39,161 nucleotides of DNA from Ruminococcus sp. UBA7013 (GTDB lineage Bacteria; Bacillota; Clostridia; Oscillospirales; Ruminococcaceae): positions 1-39,161 of the forward strand of contig DJXD01000001.1 of assembly GCA_002449585.1 (NCBI GenBank). The letters are read 5' to 3'. Numbering within the stretch: position 1 is the first letter of the stretch; each line of letters starts with the position of its first letter. Below are positions 15,456-23,603 of this stretch, in pieces. A program made the translations under genes and the position numbers. Below the pieces are notes generated by a model. The model was not told the DNA's origin. It did no database searches and saw nothing but the letters and a program-made list of their open reading frames with translations.

Positions 15456-17258
15456 TCAGATTTCCATGATGATAGGCAATATCATGGGACTGCGTTTTGT
15501 CTGTTCGAAAATATAGGCGGCAAGTGCTTCTTTTAATTTTGTTTTCAAAGCCGCCCAATCTTTCAGATCATCAGCAGTACAATCTTCCAGAGTGGATTGC
15601 ATGACCTGCCGAGCCCGGATCATCATTTCCTCCGCTTCCCGGACATAGACAAAGCCACGGGAAATAATATCAGGCCCTGAAATCACTCTGTTAGATGCTT
15701 TCTGAATGCCGATGACGATAATCACAAGGCCATCTTCGGCTAGATGTTTTCTGTCACGAAGTACAATCGAGCCGACATCTCCCACGCCTAGCCCATCCAC
15801 AAGGGTACGGCCTGCCGGGACTTGCCCGACAATCTGCATTTTTACGCCATCTGTTTCGATCACATTGCCGATAGAAGTCAAAAGAATATTTTCTTTTGGA
15901 ATGCCCATTTCTACGGCAATTTCTTTATGTTTGACAAGATGTTTATATTCGCCGTGAACAGGAATAAAAAATTGTGGCTTTGTCAGGGCGAGCATGAGTT
16001 TTAATTCTTCCTGACAGGCATGACCGGAAACATGCACTTCATACATAGATTCATAGATCACTTCTGCGCCAGATTTTAATAATTCATTCACGACTTTGGT
16101 CACATGCTTCTCATTTCCGGGAATCGGGGTTGCAGATAAAATAATAAAATCCAATGGGGTAATATTAATTTTATTATGATCATGCATCGCCATTCTTGTG
16201 AGTGCTGACATGGGTTCTCCCTGACTGCCGGTAGTGACAAGCACCAGCTGCTCCGGGGTATACTGATCAATCGTTTCAATATCAATCAGAAGATTGCGAG
16301 GCACTTCCAAATAGCCCAATTCCATAGCTGTCGCAATGACATTGATCATACTTCTGCCAAGCACTGCTACTTTTCGCTTTGTTTTCGCGGCCATATTGAT
16401 GATCTGCTGTACCCGGTGGATATTAGAAGAAAATGTTGCAATGATAATGCGGCGATTTCCGGCCTGTGTGAACAGGCGTTCAAATGATGTGCCCACTTTG
16501 CGCTCTGATGGGGTATAGCCCGGCCGTTCTGCATTTGTAGAATCTGCCATCAATGCCAGAACGCCTTTACTTCCAAGCTCGGAAAACCGTCCCAAGTCAA
16601 TGACTTCTCCATCAATCGGAGAGTAATCTATTTTGAAATCGCCCGTATGCACCAGCACTCCCGCAGGCGTATGAATCGCCATGCCCATAGAGCCAGGAAT
16701 AGAATGCGTGACTTTGATAAATTCCACGGCCATACAGCCGCCCATTTTGACCGTTTCACGGGGCTTGACGACTTTCAGAACTGTTTTATTCAAGATCCCG
16801 TGTTCTTCCAGCTTATGCTGAATTAATCCGATTGTCAGGGCTGATCCATATACAGGCGCATTGACCCGTTTCAGCAGATAGGCAAGGCCGCCAATATGAT
16901 CCTCATGCCCGTGGGTGATCACAATGCCACGTAATTTATCTTTATGCCGTTCTACATAAGAAAAATCTGGGATGACAATATCAACGCCGGGCATTTCTGC
17001 ATCTGGAAAAGCAAGACCGCAGTCAAGAATAAACATATCATTGCTGCATTCGAAAACTGTCATATTTTTGCCGATTTCATTCAGACCGCCAAGCGGAATA
17101 ATTCTGACAGGTTTTTTATGCTGTTCTTTGGGGCGTGAATTATTTTTCTGTGTTCTGGCGGGGGGCTTCCCCATGGGATGCTGTACAGTGAAACGCTTTC
17201 GTTTCAGCCCATCAATTTGTTTTTCCGGGGTCTGTGCGTGATGATTTTGATAATTCAA
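15456..17258 (-). CDS. Ribonuclease J
   Basis: RNase J is the main 5'-3' exonuclease and endonuclease for mRNA turnover and rRNA processing in Firmicutes. The protein has 600 residues. The metallo-beta-lactamase core has HGHEDHIGG (116-124), then HTGDFKID and ADSTNAERPG, the beta-CASP part (TFSSNIHRVQQII), HVSGHACQEE and the C-terminal domain. It carries an N-terminal extension of about 50 basic residues not found in the shorter members. The start is TTG at 17258 with GAGGT upstream. It probably heads the operon with gdpP, rplI, dnaB and tilS, with gaps of 14-32 bases or overlaps. There is only one copy in the window, so rnjA versus rnjB is not called. The leader is about 200 bases. Confidence 0.96.
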   Translation of the reverse strand: MNYQNHHAQTPEKQIDGLKRKRFTVQHPMGKPPARTQKNNSRPKEQHKKPVRIIPLGGLNEIGKNMTVFECSNDMFILDCGLAFPDAEMPGVDIVIPDFSYVERHKDKLRGIVITHGHEDHIGGLAYLLKRVNAPVYGSALTIGLIQHKLEEHGILNKTVLKVVKPRETVKMGGCMAVEFIKVTHSIPGSMGMAIHTPAGVLVHTGDFKIDYSPIDGEVIDLGRFSELGSKGVLALMADSTNAERPGYTPSERKVGTSFERLFTQAGNRRIIIATFSSNIHRVQQIINMAAKTKRKVAVLGRSMINVIATAMELGYLEVPRNLLIDIETIDQYTPEQLVLVTTGSQGEPMSALTRMAMHDHNKINITPLDFIILSATPIPGNEKHVTKVVNELLKSGAEVIYESMYEVHVSGHACQEELKLMLALTKPQFFIPVHGEYKHLVKHKEIAVEMGIPKENILLTSIGNVIETDGVKMQIVGQVPAGRTLVDGLGVGDVGSIVLRDRKHLAEDGLVIIVIGIQKASNRVISGPDIISRGFVYVREAEEMMIRARQVMQSTLEDCTADDLKDWAALKTKLKEALAAYIFEQTKRSPMILPIIMEI

Positions 17259-17462
17259 ATATAATACCTCGTTTCGTAAAATACAAATAATTTTAAATTT
17301 CTGAAATCAAGAACGGTTGTTCTGTGCAGGAGGGATGACAGAAGAAACAGCACAGCGGCAGGTTTCAGAGATTATTTGCGATAAATAGAGTTAAGTAGGG
17401 AAAGCCATTGCTTTCCAATCAAAGAAAACGTCCTCCCGGTTGACCGGAAGCATAGAATCTTA
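17259..17462 (-). promoter_or_regulatory. Long 5' leader of the RNase J operon
   Basis: About 200 untranslated bases separate the predicted start of transcription (about 17462) from the TTG start of RNase J. The leader begins with a hairpin, CTTCCGG-TCAA-CCGGGAG on the minus strand (17450-17433), followed by GACGTTTTCTTTG. The hairpin could also end the transcript of the gene at 17568-19418. No known riboswitch fold is recognised. Confidence 0.5.
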
Positions 17463-17468
17463 CTTTTT

Positions 17469-17497
17469 ATTATACCGGAATTTACAGCTTTTGTCAA
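17469..17497 (-). promoter_or_regulatory. Promoter of the RNase J-gdpP-rplI-dnaB-tilS operon
   Basis: On the minus strand TTGACA (17497-17492) and TATAAT (17474-17469) are 17 bases apart, which is the full consensus. Confidence 0.88.
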
Positions 17498-17567
17498 GTA
17501 CCGGAAAGGATGTTTTCAGAGAATTAGTCAGTTTGGCTAAAATGATTTCTAATTGACAGGCATTTTT

Positions 17568-19418
17568 TCAGGACTGTTCCGATTCGGCAAGATGCAGTTT
17601 CTTTTCCCAAAAAGTACACATTTCGGCGGCAGCTTCTACAGAATCCGCATGAACACGCAGTTTCACAAGCTTACTGTGGGGCGGCATCAGAATGCTGACA
17701 CGAGTATCTGTATTTTCCCGGCGGAGATGTTCAATATTCTGACGTGTCAGCGATGTGACAAGTTCATGCTGTACGGTGCATAGATCCGGAAGTTGGGAAA
17801 CTGCCTGCTTCAGCGTCATGCCTGTGAAATGCAATCCTCGCAGTACATGCGCAAATAACTTGATCCCATCTATGCAAACTGCTTGCTTCTGAAAGGCTTT
17901 TAAAAATTCAGGTTGCAGACGGCAAATTTCTGCATGAATCGATTTGGCAAAGGCTTCCGCTTCTGGATGAAAATCTTCCGGCAGGAGCAAAGGCTGTTTC
18001 AGCTCCCAGAATGAAAACAGGCTGATTAAAATTAGCTGTTCATGGCGAATCATGCCGGTTTCAGAAGAAAATGCGCTGATCCGTGTGCCATCTTCTGACA
18101 AAGAAAGTGTGATTCTTTCCCCAGTCCCTCCCATGAATAGCCGCTGTGCTGTATGACGAAGGCCAGCATTTGCGCAGCTGATGGTAATATCATGCATAAA
18201 GGGCGGAAGAATGCGCCTGCATTCCTGCTCCCAAAGCAATAGAAAATTTTCGGCATGATAAAAATTTCCGGCGGCCGTGATCTGCTGGCTGATGCCTGAT
18301 TCTAATGCTTCCCGAAGTCGACGGCTTTGTGCTTCCCCCAGCGGAAACCCATCGGAAGAAAATGGCAGAAGCCTTTCCCCCTGTATCCAGAGAATGGCTT
18401 CACAATCTGCTGTCGCAGAAACATGAATCAACTGCGCCAGTGAACATTGACCTGCAAACCAGATAGATGCGCCCTGTGAAACCGCCCCCGATGCCGCCGC
18501 TATTGCAAAACTCCGGGTTTGCTCCTGACTATAGCCAATCGCAATATTTCCCAGTGCTGTCATAGCCGCCCCTGCATTCAATGCCGTTGCTGCCGTATTC
18601 CACCGGGGAAGCCCTTCACATATCCCATCTTCCGGAAGATAAACAGGATGCCTTTCCTGTGCCTTATGATTTTCAGCATGAATCACAGATTTTTCCGGAA
18701 TGACAGCATGATCCAGCCGGGTATCCTGATCAATCAAAGCTTTCCGGCAAATCACACAATCTTTCAGAATGGCATCTGCACCGATCTGCACCCCATCGCC
18801 AAGAACACACCGTTCCAGATGCACATGATTGCCAATTCTACAATCATGGCCAATAATCGTGGAATGATCAATCATGCAGTGTTCACCGATCCGGACACCC
18901 TCACCGATCCGGGAATGCAAAAATTTCCGGGAATGCAAAAGTTTCTGCTGTATTTCACGATATTCCCCCGGCGTGGTGACATGGCGGAAAACAGAAGTTT
19001 TCAGCATTGCAGTTTGTTCCGGCTCTAACAGCACAGAACCTTGTGGATGAAGTTCAGCATAAGCAGGTGTGCCATCGGCATGATACAGGCGCACCGCTCC
19101 GCCCTGACAGAGAGAAAAGAATTCTGTCATATCCCATTCCGGCAGACACAGCCGCCGAAGCAGAAGCGTTGGCACATGGGCATGAAGAGAAGCCAGAGAA
19201 CGGGCAAATTGTACCGGCATTTGCAAAGAAATCGTATCCAGAAATGCTTTTACACGATCATCCGCCGCCAGAAGAACCGCATTCTGAAAGCCTTTCTGTT
19301 CGATATAATGCAGAAGATGTTCCAGCAAGGGAATATTGCAGAAGGGAAGAAGAGCCTCCGGACAATCCTCCGCCGGGATGCAGTCCGTTTGCCTGTCACA
19401 GTATAGAATTGCTTGCAT
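17568..19418 (-). CDS. Nucleotidyltransferase / hexapeptide / phosphohexomutase fusion, probably inactive
   Basis: The 616-residue protein has the layout of bifunctional sugar-phosphate nucleotidyltransferase-phosphomannomutase proteins. It has an N-terminal transferase-like domain (1-150), a left-handed beta-helix of hexapeptide repeats (about 168-245, RIGEGVRIGEHCMI, RIGNHVHLERCVLGDGVQIG) and an alpha/beta phosphohexomutase-like region (about 270-615). The active-site signatures are eroded. The transferase opens MQAILYCDRQTDCIPAEDCP where active members have a Gly-rich GxGTRLRPLT loop. The mutase lacks a clear TASHNP phosphoserine loop; SEDGTRIS (441-448) is the only remnant of the metal loop. 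It is therefore probably a regulatory or structural pseudoenzyme, perhaps linked to surface polysaccharide. The start ATG at 19418 follows AAAGGCGG by about a dozen bases; an earlier ATG opens only a ten-codon frame. It is transcribed alone. Confidence 0.75.
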   Translation of the reverse strand: MQAILYCDRQTDCIPAEDCPEALLPFCNIPLLEHLLHYIEQKGFQNAVLLAADDRVKAFLDTISLQMPVQFARSLASLHAHVPTLLLRRLCLPEWDMTEFFSLCQGGAVRLYHADGTPAYAELHPQGSVLLEPEQTAMLKTSVFRHVTTPGEYREIQQKLLHSRKFLHSRIGEGVRIGEHCMIDHSTIIGHDCRIGNHVHLERCVLGDGVQIGADAILKDCVICRKALIDQDTRLDHAVIPEKSVIHAENHKAQERHPVYLPEDGICEGLPRWNTAATALNAGAAMTALGNIAIGYSQEQTRSFAIAAASGAVSQGASIWFAGQCSLAQLIHVSATADCEAILWIQGERLLPFSSDGFPLGEAQSRRLREALESGISQQITAAGNFYHAENFLLLWEQECRRILPPFMHDITISCANAGLRHTAQRLFMGGTGERITLSLSEDGTRISAFSSETGMIRHEQLILISLFSFWELKQPLLLPEDFHPEAEAFAKSIHAEICRLQPEFLKAFQKQAVCIDGIKLFAHVLRGLHFTGMTLKQAVSQLPDLCTVQHELVTSLTRQNIEHLRRENTDTRVSILMPPHSKLVKLRVHADSVEAAAEMCTFWEKKLHLAESEQS

Positions 19419-19590
19419 AGAATTGCATAACCGCCTTTCATGAATTTTCAGATATATTCAGTATGAGAGATTTCAGAAAAATTATGCGCCCTGAAATATC
19501 TGTTTTTGTGAAAAATGGCCGGAAATATCATGTCAAATTTGGTGAGATAGTCAAAAATAAACAAGAATCGAAAAGTTTTCAAACCATATA
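19419..19590. other. Divergent intergenic region
   Basis: No gene is visible. A loose inverted repeat (CAGATATATTCAG at 19449-19461, CTGAAATATCTG at 19491-19502) lies between the divergent genes. No convincing minus-strand promoter for the fusion gene was found. Confidence 0.35.
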
Positions 19591-19619
19591 TTGACTAAAT
19601 AAAAAAAGTATGTTATAAT
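19591..19619 (+). promoter_or_regulatory. Promoter of the repeat-protein gene
   Basis: TTGACT (19591-19596) and TATAAT (19614-19619) are 17 bases apart, followed by a leader of about 80 bases and the ribosome site AAAGAGG. Confidence 0.8.
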
Positions 19620-19706
19620 ATTTATTATAATCGGTGAGAAGTCTAAATTTTATGAAACACCATATCTCCCGAAATTATCAAAGAGAAAGAAAAGAGGATT
19701 GTTTTT

Positions 19707-21863
19707 ATGAAAAATAGTCAGAAAATCGCTGCCGGCGTCCTCGCTGCTGTTGTTGTAACATCAGCTGCGGCAGCTCTCCCGGCTCTGAGAGGAGAAAAAA
19801 CAGCTGTCGATCTCGTTGCCGCCGCTGCGGATGATGCCATCACTATCACAAATGGCACTACCGTTCCGGATACGATTGAGAAAGGAAAAGGCGTTGCAAT
19901 TCAGGGTGTCGTTTCTTCCGAAAATTCTAATCTGTCATCTGTCACAGTCGGCATTTATGATTCCAGCAGAAAGCTCGTTACTGGAAAAAGTGCGCTTCCA
20001 AAAGCTAAGTCTTATGATATTTCCAAACTGGACAGTTATGTTTCTTTTGATCAGCTCGCACCTGGTACGTATACGTATATGGTATTTGCGACCAATGAGA
20101 CAAATACAAACTATGTACTGGCCAACAAAGGATTTACTGTTACTGCCAGCGGAAGCAGTACGGCTAATACTACTGATACGATGAGTATTTCTAATGGTAC
20201 TTCTTTGCCATCTAATCTTACAAAAGGAAAATTTGTCACTGTCAAGGGTACTGTTACATCAGCAAATTCTAAAATCACTTCCCTGACAGCTGGTGTCTAT
20301 GATAAAGATGGAAAGCTGGTAACTGGTAAAACGGTGAATCCTAATGCAAAGACATATAATGTCAATAAGCTGGATAATGATATTGCATTTGATAAGCTCG
20401 CAGATGGTGCATATACTTACAAAGTTATCGCTACCAATGCCGCTAATACGGATTATGTCGTAACTTCTCAGGAATTTACTGTGGGTGCTGCTACGACAAA
20501 TGCAGATCCCGTTCAGCCTGCACAGCCTGCTGCAACACAAGATGCCATTACCATCACAAATGGTACAGAAGTGCCAGATAACCTCAAAAAAGGCAGAGCT
20601 GTTCTTGTCAAAGGAACTGTAACATCTGCAAATTCAAATCTGACTTCCCTGACAGTCGGAATTTATGATACAACAGGTAAGCTTGTCACCGGAAAAACCG
20701 CAATTCCTAATGCCAAGACTTATGATGTTTCTAAGCTGGATAATTATATCGAATTTGATAAGCTTCAGGACGGAACTTATGCATATATGGTATTCGCCAG
20801 CAATGATGTGAATAAAAATTATGTGATGGTCAATAAGGCCTTTACCGTAGGCCAGGGCGGACAGGTTGCCAGTGATGCCATTGCTGTGGCAAATGGTACA
20901 GAAGTGCCCTCCAGCATCGCAAAAGGAAAATGTGTCACTGTCAAAGGTACAGTTGCCTCTGCAAATTCAAATCTGACATCCCTGACAGCTGGTGTCTATG
21001 ACGCAGAAGGCAAACTTGTGACCGGTAAAACTGTTACCCCCAATGCGAAGACGTATAATCTCAAAAATCTTGATAATGATATTGCATTCAACAAGCTTAC
21101 ACCCGGTGCATATACTTACAAGATTATTGCTACTAATGCAGCCAATGCGGATTATGTACTTGTAAACCAGAGCTTTAATGTCTCAGATGGTACTGATGTT
21201 CTGACTATCAGTAATGGTACTACTATTCCGGATACGATCAAAAAAGGTACTCCTGTCAGTGTCAAGGGCGTGGTTTCCTCTGCCAGCTCTAATATCACTT
21301 CTGTGACAGTCGGCGTATATGACAGCGAAAAAAAACTTGTGACCGGCAAATCTGCTGCCCCCAATGCCAAGAGCTATAACATCGCAAAACTGGATAATTT
21401 TATCGAATTTAATAAGCTCACAGATGGAACATATTCTTATATGGTATTTGCTTCCAATGGCGGAAACAGCAATTATGTGATCGTCAATAAGACGTTTACT
21501 GTCGGAAATGCTGGAAATAATAATTCTAATGTCAGTAATGGAATAACCAATAAAGATGTTACCCTCACAGGCGGCACAAATATTCCTGAAACCATCGGCA
21601 GAGGAAAAGCTCTGACGGTAAAAGGAACAGTAACTTCTGATAATACAATCAAGGCTTTGACAGTCGCTGTTTATGATGCCAATAATAAGCTGGTGCTGAG
21701 TAAATCTGTCGCTCCCAATGCAAAGAGCTATGATCTCAAAAATATTGATAAATATATTGAATTCAATCGGCTCGGCACAGGAAAATATACCTATAGAGTC
21801 GCTGTGACGACAACGGCATATAAAGACACAACTGCCGATAGACAGGTATTTAATGTTAAGTAA
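19707..21863 (+). CDS. Secreted protein of six Ig-like repeats
   Basis: This exported protein of 718 residues has a signal peptide at 1-24 or slightly longer (AAGVLAAVVVTSAAAALPA). The rest is six domains of about 100 residues at about 43-146, 158-259, 280-381, 390-492, 498-599 and 617-718. Each has the pattern TISNGTxxPxxIxKGxxVxVKG, SANSNLTSLTVGIYD, KLVTGK, PNAKxY, LDNxIxFxKL and a final YVxVNxxFTV. Such repeats occur in cell-wall proteins of ruminococci and related Clostridia, sometimes beside peptidoglycan hydrolases, but no catalytic domain is present here. There is no LPXTG, dockerin or membrane anchor, so it is either free or held by the repeats. Linkers are rich in Asn, Thr and Pro. 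It may be an abundant envelope protein. Confidence 0.85.
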   Translation: MKNSQKIAAGVLAAVVVTSAAAALPALRGEKTAVDLVAAAADDAITITNGTTVPDTIEKGKGVAIQGVVSSENSNLSSVTVGIYDSSRKLVTGKSALPKAKSYDISKLDSYVSFDQLAPGTYTYMVFATNETNTNYVLANKGFTVTASGSSTANTTDTMSISNGTSLPSNLTKGKFVTVKGTVTSANSKITSLTAGVYDKDGKLVTGKTVNPNAKTYNVNKLDNDIAFDKLADGAYTYKVIATNAANTDYVVTSQEFTVGAATTNADPVQPAQPAATQDAITITNGTEVPDNLKKGRAVLVKGTVTSANSNLTSLTVGIYDTTGKLVTGKTAIPNAKTYDVSKLDNYIEFDKLQDGTYAYMVFASNDVNKNYVMVNKAFTVGQGGQVASDAIAVANGTEVPSSIAKGKCVTVKGTVASANSNLTSLTAGVYDAEGKLVTGKTVTPNAKTYNLKNLDNDIAFNKLTPGAYTYKIIATNAANADYVLVNQSFNVSDGTDVLTISNGTTIPDTIKKGTPVSVKGVVSSASSNITSVTVGVYDSEKKLVTGKSAAPNAKSYNIAKLDNFIEFNKLTDGTYSYMVFASNGGNSNYVIVNKTFTVGNAGNNNSNVSNGITNKDVTLTGGTNIPETIGRGKALTVKGTVTSDNTIKALTVAVYDANNKLVLSKSVAPNAKSYDLKNIDKYIEFNRLGTGKYTYRVAVTTTAYKDTTADRQVFNVK
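19833..21860 (+). repeat. Six coding repeats of about 310-350 bases
   Basis: The six domains alternate in type. Repeats 1, 3 and 5 share VGxYD and YMVFASN; repeats 2 and 4 share TAGVYD, LDNDIAF and YKxIATNAAN. Repeat 6 is the most divergent. The A-B-A-B-A-C order points to duplication of a two-domain unit. Confidence 0.8.
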
Positions 21864-21885
21864 AAAATCACTTGATTCATGAATT

Positions 21886-21913
21886 CCCGGCAGTCCCCTG
21901 CCGGGATTTTTTT
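21886..21913 (+). terminator. Terminator of the repeat-protein gene
   Basis: CCCGGCAG (21886-21893) pairs perfectly with CTGCCGGG (21898-21905) around a 4-base loop and is followed by A and seven T. Confidence 0.9.
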
Positions 21914-21929
21914 GAAAGGATCGGATTTT

Positions 21930-23099
21930 ATGAATAAATTCAAGAATTTGTCAGAAAAACATTGGTTTCCAAATGCCGTTGCCGGATGCATCACAGTTGC
22001 TTTCTTTATTATTTTGTCGAATATCGGCACAATCTGGGGCGTATGCTCACAGATCATGAGCTATTTTTCCACGGCAATTGCTGGCTGTGTGACAGCTTAT
22101 TTGATGAATCCGCTGGCGAATTTCTATAGCAAAAATGTGTTTAATAAACGGAAATCAGATAAAACACGCTGGACGCTCTCCACGGCCTTGACGGTGATCA
22201 CAGTTGTGCTTGCATTTACTCTGGTCATGTCTGCGCTGATCCCTCAGCTGATTGATAGTGTTGCCATGTTTATTAATAATCTAGGCGGCTATTCTGCATC
22301 ATTGCAAAATCTTCTGCATAATCTCGCCAGACAGTTCCCAAAGCTGGAGATGTTAGTGCAATCATCAGAAAATATGCTCAATACAGCGGTGGATTATATT
22401 GTAGATTATATTACAGAGAATTATCAGAAAATCATCAGTATTTCGACAGAAGCCGGGAAAAATATCGGAAATTTTGCAGTGGCCTTTGTATTATCCGTGT
22501 ATCTGCTTTCCGCTAAACCGAGCCTGAAACGGGAAATCAATCGTTTTATGAAAGCTGTCATGCCCAAAAAGCAATATCATTCTGTTACAGGATTTCTGAA
22601 ACATTGCAATCTGATCATGAATCAGTATGTGATATTCAGCCTGATTGATGGCGTAATCATTGGCGTATCCAATGCAGTTTTTATGTCTATCTGTCAGATG
22701 CAGTATGCAGGATTAGTTTCTGTGATTGTTGGCCTGACGAATCTGATTCCAACGTTTGGGCCTATCATCGGCGGGGTACTGGGCGCATTTGTTCTCCTGA
22801 TGGTCAAGCCTGCACATGCGCTGATTTTTATTATTTTTACCTGTTTTCTCCAGTTCTTTGACGGATTTATCCTGAAGCCAAAGCTATTCGGCAATACGCT
22901 GGGCGTTTCTGGCCTGCTGATTCTGTTATTTATCATCATCGGCGGAAAAATGGCCGGAATTGCTGGCATTCTTCTGGCGATTCCTACAGCCGCTATTGTG
23001 GATTATGTCTATAAAGATCTGTTGATCACGGCTCTGGAAAAACATCGGGAACAGGTGAATGCTTCTGATCTTCCCCCTGATCCTGAAAAAAATGCATAA
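21930..23099 (+). CDS. AI-2E family (PerM/YdbI-like) membrane protein
   Basis: This protein of 389 residues belongs to the AI-2E/PerM family. Members have been proposed to transport small molecules or ions; the substrate here is unknown. There are membrane segments near both ends: about 17-37, 43-60 and 77-100 first, then a cluster after residue 195. The central stretch (about 105-185) is amphipathic. The family signature LTNLIPTFGPIIGGVLG is present at about 270-290. The start chosen is ATG 21930 (MNKFKNLSEKHW) behind GAAAGGAT; an ATG at 21879 in the same frame lies before the terminator and is not used. Possible sources of transcription are readthrough or an unseen promoter. A terminator follows. 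Confidence 0.9.
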   Translation: MNKFKNLSEKHWFPNAVAGCITVAFFIILSNIGTIWGVCSQIMSYFSTAIAGCVTAYLMNPLANFYSKNVFNKRKSDKTRWTLSTALTVITVVLAFTLVMSALIPQLIDSVAMFINNLGGYSASLQNLLHNLARQFPKLEMLVQSSENMLNTAVDYIVDYITENYQKIISISTEAGKNIGNFAVAFVLSVYLLSAKPSLKREINRFMKAVMPKKQYHSVTGFLKHCNLIMNQYVIFSLIDGVIIGVSNAVFMSICQMQYAGLVSVIVGLTNLIPTFGPIIGGVLGAFVLLMVKPAHALIFIIFTCFLQFFDGFILKPKLFGNTLGVSGLLILLFIIIGGKMAGIAGILLAIPTAAIVDYVYKDLLITALEKHREQVNASDLPPDPEKNA

Positions 23100-23102
23100 T
23101 TT

Positions 23103-23133
23103 AAAATTTCTCCGCTCATGGCGGAGATTTTTT
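23103..23133 (+). terminator. Terminator of the AI-2E family gene
   Basis: TCTCCGC (23109-23115) pairs with GCGGAGA (23121-23127), extended by an A/T stem, and is followed by six T. Confidence 0.8.
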
Positions 23134-23143
23134 ATTCTCCCTC

Positions 23144-23172
23144 TTGACAAATCAGAAAAAATATGCTATACT
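23144..23172 (+). promoter_or_regulatory. Promoter of the GntR-ABC operon
   Basis: TTGACA (23144-23149) and TATACT (23167-23172) are 17 bases apart. Confidence 0.85.
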
Positions 23173-23178
23173 ATACTT

Positions 23179-23197
23179 GTACTATTTGAAATAATAC
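23179..23197 (+). promoter_or_regulatory. 19-base palindrome, likely operator of the GntR repressor
   Basis: GTACTATTTGAAATAATAC is symmetrical except for one base pair and the centre. It covers the transcription start just after the -10, the usual place for an autorepressor. Binding by the adjacent YtrA-like protein is inferred. Confidence 0.65.
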
Positions 23198-23231
23198 ATC
23201 TATGACATGATTACAGAAAGAAGGGCTGCCG

Positions 23232-23600
23232 ATGTTTGATATTGACCTGATGAGCCGTATTCCTATTTATGAACAGCTTTATAGAAAAGTGATCGAACTG
23301 ATTCTGAAAGGCGTTCTAGTCGAACAGGATAAACTGCCAAGTGTCCGGAATTTGGCCACACAGCTAGGTGTAAATCCGAATACAGTTGCAAAAGCCTATT
23401 CTCTTTTAGAGCGTGACGGAATTATTTATTCCCTCGCTGGAAGAGGGAGCTTTATTGCCAAACCGGATAAATTACTAGCACAGGAACGTGTGCTGACAGA
23501 TTTTGATACTGCTGTGCATCATGCGCTTGAAATCGGCATTGATCCGGAAACATTACGCCAGCGCATTGACGCTATTCAGGAAAACAAGAAAGGAGAATAA
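23232..23600 (+). CDS. GntR-family (YtrA-type) transcription regulator
   Basis: This 122-residue regulator consists of a winged helix-turn-helix (about 8-75: PIYEQLYRKVIELILKG, then LPSVRNLATQLGVNPNTVAKAYSLLERDGII) with a short helical tail for dimerisation and no ligand-binding domain. That is the YtrA subfamily, whose members sit in front of ABC transporter genes and repress their own operon, often until cell-wall stress relieves them. Here it is followed after three bases by an ABC ATPase and then a permease. A palindrome at the promoter is its likely operator. The ribosome site is AAGAAGGG. Confidence 0.93.
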   Translation: MFDIDLMSRIPIYEQLYRKVIELILKGVLVEQDKLPSVRNLATQLGVNPNTVAKAYSLLERDGIIYSLAGRGSFIAKPDKLLAQERVLTDFDTAVHHALEIGIDPETLRQRIDAIQENKKGE

Positions 23601-23603
23601 ATC

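Noticed and set aside
17433..17450. The hairpin as a strong terminator
   Set aside because: The T-run after it is broken and it lies inside the leader of the RNase J operon, so a firm terminator call is not supported.
19707..21863. CRISPR or DNA-level repeat array
   Set aside because: The repetition is protein domains of about 100 residues with diverged DNA; there are no short identical repeats with spacers. No CRISPR array was seen anywhere in the window.
21879..21929. ATG at 21879 as start of the AI-2E family gene
   Set aside because: The terminator of the previous gene lies inside this stretch, and the ATG at 21930 has the ribosome site.
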